Shown: in pieces, positions 8,631 to 15,291 of the stretch | Position numbering within the stretch: the first letter of the stretch is position 1 | Layout of the letters: every line of letters begins with the position of its first letter | Assembly (NCBI RefSeq): GCF_000003605.2 | Contig: NW_003120422.1 | Location: 478,599 to 493,889 of the forward strand | Reading direction: 5' to 3' | DNA: 15,291 nt | Source: Saccoglossus kowalevskii | Lineage: Eukaryota > Hemichordata > Enteropneusta > Harrimaniidae | Translations under genes and position numbers: made by a program | Notes under the pieces: model-generated | Databases searched by the model: none | Told to the model about the DNA's origin: nothing | What the model saw: only the letters and a program-made list of their open reading frames with translations

Positions 8631-8800
8631 ATAAAATACTATATTTTAGCAGGAATGAATTTTCACTGAAAAGACTTTTCGGGTGTTTTAATATGTGGAG
8701 TTTATTTTCATTGATTTTTGATGAATTGAATGTAAAATGTAAGAAGAAAGATATATTCCAAAGATTTTATTTTCACTGAATCATCAGTGAAAATAAAGTA
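8631..8800 (+). mobile_element. MITE family B, copy 2 (degraded ends)
   Basis: This aligns directly with 3923-4107: AAATACTATATTTTAGC, then GAATTTTCACTGAAAAG, TTTTCGGGTGTTTTA, TTTATTTTCATTGATTTTTG and ATGAATTGAATGTA. The right end GTGAAAATAAAGTA is the inverted counterpart of the left ACTATATTTTAGC, but the outer TACTGT is lost. A 10-bp perfect palindrome (CACTGAATCATCAGTG region, 8774-8789) lies near the right end. It is clearly the same family as copy 1, but older. Confidence 0.65.
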
Positions 8801-9271
8801 AAGAGAAATATAAATAACCCATTTTATATTTTGACGATGCAACACAAATAGAATCAATACAGTATTTCAAACCAGATGGTTATAAGACCAATGTACATAC
8901 CCACATAATGCACAAACAACTCACTGCTAGTATTAAAAGTTAAAAAAAAAAGATTTTTTTTTCACTAAAGTGCAGGTAGAAGGTGAGAAAAGGAGCCTGA
9001 CAACTACATGTACATTGTGCCAATGTTTAAGTGAGGCCAACTAAAAAAGACATTGTACAAAGAAGTAAAAAAAGAAGGAATTAATGTCAAATGCATTTGT
9101 TAACACTGAAGAATTTCAAAAAATAGATGACACTGAGATAACCTTTAAACATTGAAGACTACTGGCTGTTTTATTGATTGAAATTAATTTTAAAAACGTA
9201 AGAAGTATGGAAAACATCATCCCCAACTAACCAACCATGCAAGCATATAGTCATACTACAACGGTTACGAC
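8801..9271. other. AT-rich stretch, nothing recognised
   Basis: Contains A- and T-runs around 8943-8972. A weak resemblance between about 8951-9000 and 9560-9615 (CTAAAGT, then GAAG/GAAGG and GTGA-AAA blocks) was seen, but it is too diverged to name a repeat. Confidence 0.45.
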
Positions 9272-9287
9272 ATTACCAGCTGGTAAT
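9272..9287. repeat. Perfect 16-bp palindrome with E-box core
   Basis: ATTACCAGCTGGTAAT is its own reverse complement. The centre CAGCTG is an E-box of the type bound by basic helix-loop-helix factors. It could be a dimeric binding site or the fused ends of a small inverted-repeat element. Confidence 0.5.
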
Positions 9288-10022
9288 TTTCCACAAAAAT
9301 TGGGAGACAATTTTTTTGGGACATTTACTAAATTTGTCTCTTAAATCAAACCAATTTTACATGATAGTGATATATTGTGATTTATTTTTATAGATTTTCA
9401 CTAAAATTAAAGATTTTGAGAAAAAATTGACAATTGTATTCCAAATTTGATGAAATACATAGAAATGGCAGGGAACAGATGAGTTATGTATTAAAAATTA
9501 AAAATAAAAATACCAAAAAAAAAAATAACTTCATATATAACTTTCACAATTATTAGAAAAATTTTTTTTTGCTAAAGTAGCTTGGAAGAAGTGAAAAAAA
9601 GCAGAAATTTGGTGACGCTATTATAGGAAAGTATAGAAGAAGTGTGAACACTGGAAAAAAACATTTTACACACATTATTAGTCATTCTATTTATAAATTT
9701 TTTTTTTTTATTACTGAATCTTATTGTAATATTCATAATTAGGTGGCAATATGAAAATATAATTTGATTGGTTTTCGCAACAATTTTACTGAGAACACTA
9801 ATTACACCAAAAAATACAGAGCATGTGTAACGTATGGTGTGGTGTTGAACACTAAATTAAAAAAAATACTAGCAACGTTGCAGTGAAGGTAGATACGGCA
9901 CTAAAAACACACATTGGAGCTATAGAAGCATCTAATAGGGGTACTATTAGGTACGTATTTAAGTTCAAAGAGACTGGAAGAGTAAAAAAAAAATCACTCA
10001 ACAATTAATGAAAGGAGCATCA
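9288..10022. other. AT-rich stretch, nothing recognised
   Basis: Homopolymer A/T tracts, plus a short hairpin CTAATA-GGGGTAC-TATTAG at 9932-9950. No gene or RNA is supported. Confidence 0.45.
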
Positions 10023-10053
10023 ATATATATATATATATATACATACATATATA
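10023..10053. repeat. (AT)9 plus (ACAT)n microsatellite, left flank of ribozyme element
   Basis: Nine AT units followed by ACATACATATATA. The last ten bases, TACATATATA (10044-10053), recur at 10310-10319, on the far side of the ribozyme-bearing segment. Confidence 0.85.
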
Positions 10054-10309
10054 GTCTAGATGTGGGAGTCGATTATTCCAAAACAAAAGTGCTCAATACA
10101 AAGTATATGTAGAGCGAATAAATGCGGTAATAGAGGAATTAATACACAACTACATGAATATTGAAACTCGACAGCACTGTTTCGTAAGGTACAAGTACCT
10201 CACTCATCAGGAGCTTTATGTTTAATTCACTGCACCAACGAGCATACATATACTTCGCAAATTAACATATTAATTAAAAATAAAAACAAAAAACATACAG
10301 GTTTAAATA
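10054..10309 (-). mobile_element. Candidate hammerhead-bearing retroelement (retrozyme-like or solo Penelope-like repeat)
   Basis: This 256-bp segment contains the minus-strand hammerhead ribozyme at 10164-10216. It is bracketed by a 10-bp direct repeat, TACATATATA, at 10044-10053 and 10310-10319, itself inside AT microsatellites on both sides. Hammerheads with a very short stem III are known from the terminal repeats of Penelope-like elements and from small non-autonomous circular-RNA retroelements in animals. There is no open frame, so the element would depend on another source of reverse transcriptase. Only one ribozyme copy is present. A functional retrozyme usually needs two in tandem to release a unit-length circle, so this may be a solo or truncated copy. 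The boundaries are inferred, and the direct repeat could be microsatellite coincidence. Minus-strand sequence beyond 10333 may also belong to the element. Confidence 0.55.
10164..10216 (-). ncRNA. Hammerhead self-cleaving ribozyme, type I
   Basis: On the minus strand all core elements are in order. Stem I 5' strand is AAGCTC (10216-10211). The core CTGATGA follows (10210-10204). Stem II is GTGAGGTAC / GTACCTTAC around TT, nine pairs with one G-U (10203-10184). Then come GAA (10183-10181) and stem III ACAG / CTGT with a two-base loop TG (10180-10171), whose first A and last T are the conserved 15.1-16.1 pair. The cleavage-site C is at 10170, and stem I closes with GAGTTT (10169-10164), six pairs including one G-U. 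Predicted cleavage falls between 10170 and 10169. Stem I is the open stem, so the topology is type I. The four-pair stem III with a tiny loop is like the ribozymes of Penelope-like elements. I found no second intact copy in the window. Confidence 0.9.
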
Positions 10310-10333
10310 TACATATATAATATATATATATAC
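10307..10333. repeat. AT microsatellite, right flank of ribozyme element
   Basis: ATATACATATATA followed by (AT)n to 10333. It includes the second TACATATATA (10310-10319) that brackets the hammerhead segment. Confidence 0.85.
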
Positions 10334-10823
10334 AACAACCATCTGATGTCCGTGTGAGCATTGATAACACTCATGACAAGTACATTTATTTTAATCGAGG
10401 GACTGACCGGTAAGTAAAGAAGCTAACCATCTATGTGTCAAGTTTCAAAACACACACCAACACATATGATATACCGGAAATAAAAAAAACAGAACACAAT
10501 ATTTTTAAAAAAACCCACCTTCTTGATCTTCTGATTGTTTTTGTCCCACTTCCAAAGCATTACCGCCATTTGATATAGCTTACGTAGCAATTACCACAGG
10601 TCCAAATAAACAGCATGTACATTACGTACTAATAACAACATGCCCGCACCGTAAACACTACGGGGTAATATTATTACACACACATTCTGAGGCTACCCAT
10701 GTGGAACTAGTGTGCAGTTTTCCATGTGACGAGAGCAGAAAAAAACTGCAAAGTATAAAATATTCCAATGGCAGATGGGTTGAATAGTATCCAAAATTAT
10801 AGTTAAGTGCACGTTGTCTGCAG
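10334..10823. other. Intergenic stretch flanking the ribozyme element
   Basis: Contains a donor-like GTAAGT at 10410-10415. On the minus strand, a small imperfect hairpin word TGAGTGTTATCAATGCTCA lies at 10357-10375 and may be part of the ribozyme element. A 63-codon minus frame (10693-10884) is open but unrecognised and overlaps the better-looking plus frame at 10824. No gene is called. Confidence 0.4.
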
Positions 10824-10961
10824 ATGGATCAGGTCGTGTTATCCATGGAAATGTTCCCGGTGTTATCCAATGGGAAAATTTCAATGGTAGAAGCGATGAT
10901 GCTACCAGATAATATAGAGGTGCAGAAATCCAAGTTAAATGTTACGATGGAGAGTAATTAA
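10824..10961 (+). other. Short open frame before an A-tract (unrecognised)
   Basis: ATG at 10824 opens 45 codons ending at TAA 10959-10961, followed directly by an A-run to about 10970. The peptide has a mixed composition with many Met and Val residues (for example VVLSMEMFPVLSNGK), unlike the chance frames nearby. CTGCAG immediately precedes the ATG and could be a 3' splice site, although the upstream pyrimidine tract is weak. The frame is open back to 10803. The A-tract after the stop could mark a retroposed fragment. I do not recognise the peptide, and nothing else supports a gene. Confidence 0.2.
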
Positions 10962-11079
10962 AAAAAAAAAATAGCAGGCTTTCGGGATGAACCAGCTGGA
11001 CTATATATATTCAGGGCATTATATAGTAGAATAAATAAGAGTACAGTATTTGTGAAGCCCTATCCAGCGTGTGTGCAGT

Positions 11080-11183
11080 TATAAAATGGCTTCAGTCAAT
11101 ACTGCTACTATGTAGCAATGATGAGAGGAGTAGTGAGGAATAATGAGCGCCAATAATTGGACATGTGACCAGCTGGCCAATCA
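11080..11183 (-). promoter_or_regulatory. CCAAT / E-box / TATA-like cluster
   Basis: GGCCAATCA (11175-11183) is a good NF-Y-type CCAAT box next to the E-box CAGCTG (11170-11175). CCAATAATTGG (11150-11160) holds two more cores, head to head. TATAAAAT lies at 11080-11087. On the minus strand the order would be CCAAT boxes upstream and TTTTATAA about 90 bp downstream, which is compatible with a promoter firing leftward. No transcript body is identified, so this is a motif cluster only. Confidence 0.2.
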
Positions 11184-11423
11184 CAACACAGCATGTCAGT
11201 GTGTATTGATGTCAACTCAAGCAGGAGACTCAGAATAAGCATACCCGCCCTCCTGTACCGTGAATTCATTGATTAGTTCATGCTGCTATACAATGGTTTT
11301 AATATTCATGAATCTTTTGTGCTTAAGCTACCACTAACACACGACATGCACAAAAGGCTATTGTTTCCATTTTATTTCAACACCACAATGACGGATACAT
11401 TTTTTTTGGTTCTTTTTTTTCAG

Positions 11424-11544
11424 GATGTTAATTGTTGGGCTCCCATGGACGATGTCTCCCAGACATTTGGGTCAATTGCATAATTGCAGAGTACGGGTAG
11501 GTAGGGGTGTTACTATACCCCTCATCTATACAGTAAAGATGTAG
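11424..11544 (+). other. Possible exon behind a strong splice acceptor
   Basis: A long T-rich tract from about 11399 ends TTTTTTTTCAG at 11413-11423, a near-ideal 3' splice site. Behind it, the ATG at 11425 opens 39 codons to TAG at 11542-11544. A second frame (starting GAT GTT AAT) reaches a TAA at 11481-11483. GTAGGT at 11497 is a usable 5' splice site, so a 73-bp internal exon is possible. The peptides are not recognised. A poly-T tract ending in CAG also arises readily by chance in T-rich DNA. Confidence 0.22.
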
Positions 11545-12066
11545 TACACACAAAATGTGAGATCAGATGCCTAAAGCACAGACAGAGATGTAAGAGTCAT
11601 CAGCGTGCAAGAGCACAACTGGAAAATTAGACAACTGGGACCTTACACTTGATGTCTGAGAAGTTCACCACAGAAATGTGTCCTAATGAAAGAAACTGCA
11701 GATCAATCAACCCTTTCATCAGCTCACACCAACAATGGAACGACCCATTTCACCATTACAATAAATTGGAGATATTAAATTATATAGTATCCCATGAGTC
11801 AGAGAGGCATCACCAGGGATATGGGTGAGACCACTTTTTCCTGGGGGTGACAACTGACAGAAACAGGGGACAGTTAAAATAATAGTGATAATTTTTTTCG
11901 AGCTATTAGGCAGTCTGGCACAACTATTACATCAATTCCATGAATGCTATGATATATAACGCTATTTTGAGCTTGTCAGAGTGAAATAAAAACTATCACA
12001 AAAAGCTTTTTAGATAAGTGCAACCTGTTCTTACCAAACTGTAACCTCACATGAACTCCTGGCTAT
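11545..12066. other. Less AT-rich stretch, nothing recognised
   Basis: Base composition from about 11545 to 11880 is more balanced than average, but every frame on both strands is broken within about 30 codons. It could be an untranslated exon or an old repeat. I cannot support either. Confidence 0.4.
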
Positions 12067-12230
12067 CATGCTCTCAGAAAAAAATCATTAACATTGATCC
12101 AAATATTTCTCAGCTTTTTAATGAGATAATAAAATTTGCTTACTATAATTTATTCTATGTAAACCTGATTTTTAATTCTTTTTGTGAGTATTTATATTTT
12201 TCTGTGCTATGGTGAGTAACTGAATCACTA
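12067..12230 (+). repeat. Tandem duplication, unit 1 (long form)
   Basis: The unit runs from CATGCTCTCAGAAAAAA to CTGAATCACTA and is repeated at once. It shares with unit 2 the long near-identical blocks GATCCAAATATTTCTCAGC, TTTTTAATGAGATAATAAAA and TGTGCTATGGTGAGTAACTG. It contains 48 bp (12140-12187) that unit 2 lacks. Confidence 0.9.
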
Positions 12231-12350
12231 CATGCTCTCAGAAAAAATCAAAAATCATAAACTCTGATCCAAATATTTCTCAGCTTTTTAATGAGATAAT
12301 AAAATTTGCGTATTTATATTTTTCTGTGCTATGGTGAGTAACTGAATCAC
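12231..12350 (+). repeat. Tandem duplication, unit 2 (48-bp deletion form)
   Basis: A direct repeat of 12067-12230. AATTTGC is joined straight to GTATTTATAT, skipping the 48 bp present in unit 1. There is a small insertion near AAAATCAAAAATCATAAAC. Outside these differences the copies are almost identical, so the duplication is recent compared with the other repeats in this window. Confidence 0.9.
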
Positions 12351-12661
12351 AATGTGATTGACAATTTTAATTTCATGAGAAAAAATAAAATTGGTTTTCA
12401 AAAGCTGTAATTAGATTCATGTTTGGCTAAATTTTAACTTTAAAAAAATAAAATACATTCAAGTAATTTCCAAATATTTGAAAATTACAATCACAAATTA
12501 AATACAAAATAAATACAGAATCAGGAACTCCATTAAGAGGCAACTACTCACTAAATAGCTTTCTATAGTTGGCTTATTCAGCCGGCTACTTTGTATTTAT
12601 AAGAGAAAAGTATCAAATTTCAACCTCCTGCTTTCTAAATCTTCCTGCCTACTCCAAAACA
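12351..12661. other. AT-rich stretch, nothing recognised
   Basis: No frame, RNA or repeat could be supported. Confidence 0.5.
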
Positions 12662-12692
12662 TTTACGCTACTAGTAGAGCAAATATGGTAAA
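12662..12692 (-). repeat. Dispersed motif M, copy 5 (minus)
   Basis: On the minus strand this reads TTTACCATATTTGCTCTACT followed by AGTAGCGTAAA. It is flanked by the inverted bases ATTTAC (12661-12666) and GTAAAT (12688-12693), the only copy with such a frame. Confidence 0.5.
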
Positions 12693-14204
12693 TACATTAG
12701 TTTTATACAACAAGTATCACAAATCAAAACAAACAGATATAGCTACTTCTGTTGCATTCATTATGCTGATAATGAACATAAATTAAATTTATTTTTTATT
12801 ACATCTCAAAATTGTTAAAAGCTTCAACTATAACATTGCTAAATAAATTTGATTTCATTGTAAGGCGATGACGTCCTACAAAAAGGATGCAAACTGAATT
12901 TGAAATTATTCATAAGTTCCTACAATGTACAGTATCTCAACAAGGGAGCTTGAAGAGGGCAGGCAAGTGCAGGACAAAAACTCAACTATGCAAAAAGTCA
13001 ACTATGCGCGACTAAATGGATTGAACATTGCCTCAGCTTGAATTTCTGTTTACCGGTATCTTAGAAGTACTGCAGAATCTTTTGTTTCCTTCCCATTTCA
13101 GAAAGGTATTATTACGGATAATTTCATTGTTTGAGGTTGACTTTAAAAATAAATCATGTGTTGGATAATTCATAGCTAGCGTAATTCCTTGTCCAGATTT
13201 TTCCATCTGCATTATGGATTTAATTAAAAAACAAGAACCAGGTGGTGGTTATGAGCAATGAAAAATTGGATGAGTTACCGCAACACAAACAAATAAACCT
13301 AACCATGTGATGATGCTCGAAAGATAAAAAAATTTCTTGATTCCCTTGCTGTACTGTAATCTTCATATTAAACTGGACTCTTCAACACCGAAATGAAATT
13401 TCAAAAAAACAGCAAAAAACACAGGTCAAACCCATTTAACCAAGATCGCAGCCAAAAGCGAAAAACAATTTTTTACGAGAAAAATCAATAAACTAATTAT
13501 TCATCATTATCAGAAAATTATCTAAGAATCCTAGTCAGATTGACTAATAGGGTTGCTTCCATCACTCACATTTATGATAAATCAAAATTATTATTAAAAA
13601 TCTTATTTGAGATAAAAATCTAAGAGATAAATCATAGTTGGTGAAAGCAAAAAATGGATTGATCACTTTCAACACAACATGGCTACGATCTAATAACAAT
13701 GACTAATAATCATATTTCAAATCTAGACTTTTCTACATATTATACACTAAACCGATTAGTTTTCAAATCCTGCTATACCATTGGCTGTCTTCAATCAGAC
13801 TTGCCTGAGGACCTCTTCTCATCATGTCACTACGTCTGATTCACCAGACTATAATGATTAACTGCACATTGGTTTCACTTGTCCTCTTCAAATTTTGTTA
13901 ATTACAAATTTGTTTTAAAACTCGCTCGATTATACTGATTATATTTTTTTCATTCAGATTTTTTTATTTTCACACAGTTTGGTTTAATTTTGAGAAAAAT
14001 GATTTAAACAAATCTATCTATCTGATCACATGAATTTATCTGAACAAAACAGAAATAGGGTTTTCAGACTAATTTTGTTTCTTTCTTCATTTTGGACCCA
14101 AGTACAAAATCAAAAGGGGTTTACACAAGATTCAAACAAACGAACACAGTTTTTAAGGTTCAGAAACTTGCCTCAAAAATAAGTCCATAATTAATAGGTG
14201 ATTT
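12693..14204. other. Long AT-rich stretch without recognised genes
   Basis: Only short frames are present, the longest I followed being about 46 codons ending near 13840. Their composition and context give no reason to call a gene. No RNA gene or repeat pair was found. Confidence 0.5.
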
Positions 14205-14215
14205 TCCGTACAATT

Positions 14216-14250
14216 GCGAGATCTCGCGAGATGCATGAAAGACGCGCGTC
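14216..14250. promoter_or_regulatory. Palindrome cluster with TCTCGCGAGA element
   Basis: GCGAGATCTCGC (14216-14227) overlaps ATCTCGCGAGAT (14221-14232), which contains TCTCGCGAGA exactly (14222-14231). GACGCGCGTC (14241-14250) is a third perfect palindrome. TCTCGCGAGA is an established element of TATA-less vertebrate promoters. Whether it has the same role in this organism is inference. Confidence 0.5.
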
Positions 14251-14466
14251 GAACGTCTGCCGCAAAAATCGAACGATTTGATTTTGAACTAGAATTTCTT
14301 TATTTCGCAGCTTACATTGACCGGCCGATCTTCGACAGAGGAATATTGCTTCCGAATACCCTCACTTAATCGAAATTGCCTATCATCAAATGTGGACAGC
14401 ACATTATTAAGCATGGAAATGTCCCCGAAATACTTTCGCGTTTGTCGAATCCCACGCGATGTTTGA
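14235..14466 (+). other. Overlapping short open frames inside the CpG island
   Basis: ATG at 14235 opens 44 codons to TAA at 14367-14369. In another frame, TTTCTTTATTTCGCAG ending at 14310 resembles a 3' splice site, followed by 51 open codons to TGA at 14464-14466. On the minus strand a 38-codon frame starts at 14523. None of the peptides is recognised. CpG-rich DNA has few stop codons, so short open frames are expected on several frames. At most one can be real. If the island is a first exon, the ATG at 14235 is the most natural candidate start. Confidence 0.2.
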
Positions 14467-14560
14467 CGCGACTACGACGCTATGACCTTTGTTTGTCCTG
14501 TTTTTACGTTCGATTTCACGCATAACGTGTGATTCTCGCAGTGAACGGAAAATGGTCAAT

Positions 14561-15200
14561 TAAGCTTGCGAATTTAGAGTGGAGAAAACATATGAATTAT
14601 ATAGTGGTGTATTTTTATTTTTGTGCTGATAAAATTGAGAATATCTCAGAGGAAAATGATTAAATTATATTGATAAATAACTACTGTATCAAAAGAGTGA
14701 CTCAACCTAAACTGGTCTCAGAAGGTAAATAAATTTTGTCTCTCGCATGTCATGCCCCAAATGTTGATTCCCCATGAATCGTTGTTCACCCTTTATCTGT
14801 CTGAATTTGTTCCCATTAGAATATCGGGTGCATATCTCTACTTTAACTTTTCTGATTATTTTTATGCCAACCATATAGCAATAGTAATTTTTTTTTATCT
14901 GAGACTAAATACTATCATGCAATTAAATATTGTTTCTAATTTTGATCATTGTGTACAAGTAAAATCAAATTCTACGGCAGGTTCAAAATTGTAACAGAAA
15001 TTAATAAAATCTCCAAAAATGTTAATTTGTGGACAAAAATACCGAAGAGATGGATGCGTTGTTACAAGCAGCTGATTAAAACTAAAAACATTAATGGGGT
15101 TGATTTAAACTGAAACACAGAGCTAGTAATTTCTGGTATAGAGAGAAACCACCTCTTTTTCAACAAGAGATCAAAGCATTATATGGAACACATTGAGGTG
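14561..15200. other. AT-rich stretch, nothing recognised
   Basis: AAG followed by GTAAAT at about 14722 is a possible 5' splice site. An 80-codon plus frame (14752-14994) is T-rich and has no motif. No gene is called. Confidence 0.45.
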
Positions 15201-15204
15201 AGGA

Positions 15205-15219
15205 TGCCCTCTAGAGGCA
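15205..15219 (-). promoter_or_regulatory. CTCF-like motif
   Basis: On the minus strand TGCCTCTAGAGGGCA fits the core of the CTCF consensus (CC-N-C-Y-AG-R-K-GGC) at nearly every position. It is also nearly palindromic. CTCF binds such sites in bilaterian animals. One 15-bp match in 15 kb is suggestive only. Confidence 0.3.
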
Positions 15220-15270
15220 AGAATGAGAAACTATTAAAGATAACTATTTGCAGTGATGCATTTATTGTAT

Positions 15271-15276
15271 AATAAA
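15271..15276 (+). other. AATAAA polyadenylation-signal word
   Basis: AATAAA lies 15 bp before the window end in a T/A-rich context, but this hexamer is frequent in such DNA and no upstream gene is supported. Confidence 0.15.
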
Positions 15277-15291
15277 TCTTTAAAACATAAA

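Larger units (their letters stand above)
14205..14560. promoter_or_regulatory. CpG island, probable promoter or first-exon region
   Basis: By hand count about 34 CpG dinucleotides fall in roughly 350 bp, while most other stretches of this length have only a handful. G+C also rises sharply, and both boundaries are abrupt. The left part holds overlapping palindromes, including TCTCGCGAGA. TGACCTTTG near 14482-14490 resembles a nuclear-receptor half site. There is no TATA box at a sensible place. Such islands usually mark unmethylated promoters, often bidirectional. The direction of transcription cannot be told, and no downstream gene is visible within the window, which ends 730 bp later. Confidence 0.55.

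Noticed and set aside
8774-8797. CTGATGA and GAAA on the minus strand near the end of MITE B copy 2
   Set aside because: The match comes from the element's own small palindrome. Stem II and the cleavage site are missing.
8951-9615. Possible diverged repeat pair (about 8951-9000 and 9560-9615)
   Set aside because: Only short blocks align, and homopolymers on one side inflate the apparent similarity.
10023-10333. CRISPR-like repeat-spacer pattern
   Set aside because: The repeats are ordinary AT microsatellites, with no constant repeat and unique spacers, in what looks like animal DNA.
10693-10884. 63-codon minus-strand frame
   Set aside because: Overlaps the plus-strand frame at 10824 and matches no family I know.
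14752-14994. 80-codon plus-strand frame
   Set aside because: T-rich DNA translated into Phe/Leu/Tyr runs, with no domain.
1-15291. tRNA, rRNA, SINE A/B boxes and telomere repeats
   Set aside because: Looked for on both strands by eye. No convincing box pair, clover-leaf or TTAGGG-type array was found.

Overview
This window looks like nuclear DNA from an animal. It is strongly AT-rich (about one third G+C by eye), has no bacterial-style operons or long open frames, and carries simple-sequence tracts and several families of short palindromic transposon remnants. One stretch has a CpG island, and one has a hammerhead ribozyme of the type known from metazoan Penelope-like retroelements and small retrozyme-like elements. 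A marine invertebrate is my best guess, but the sequence alone does not fix the species. No protein-coding gene can be called with confidence; the longer open frames are AT-rich, low-complexity chance frames. A few short frames that sit behind good splice acceptors, or in locally GC-richer DNA, are listed as weak exon candidates.

Layout from left to right. 1-609 holds two direct copies of a ~204-bp repeat with short inverted ends. 912-1145 is a possible small exon. 1632-2270 has three copies of a ~30-bp dispersed motif, a short hairpin and a G-rich run. 2293-2513 is a TTAA-type miniature inverted-repeat element (MITE family A); a second copy lies in opposite orientation at 5433-5675. 3923-4107 and about 8631-8800 are two copies of another inverted-repeat element (family B). 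4725-4837, 5876-5953, 6021-6119, 8124-8198 and 9272-9287 carry smaller inverted or tandem repeats.

The most notable feature is a complete-looking type I hammerhead self-cleaving ribozyme on the minus strand at 10164-10216. It sits in a 256-bp segment bracketed by a 10-bp direct repeat embedded in AT microsatellites, as expected for a small retrozyme-like retroelement or a solo Penelope-like terminal repeat. 10560-11840 is less AT-rich, with weak exon candidates and a CCAAT/E-box cluster. 12067-12350 is a recent tandem duplication with a 48-bp internal length difference. 14205-14560 is a sharp CpG island with a cluster of palindromes, including TCTCGCGAGA, and is the best candidate for a promoter or first exon. 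The right end has a CTCF-like motif and an AATAAA signal.

There is no gene pathway here. The biology is intergenic or intronic DNA shaped by small mobile elements, one encoding a ribozyme, plus one likely regulatory island.
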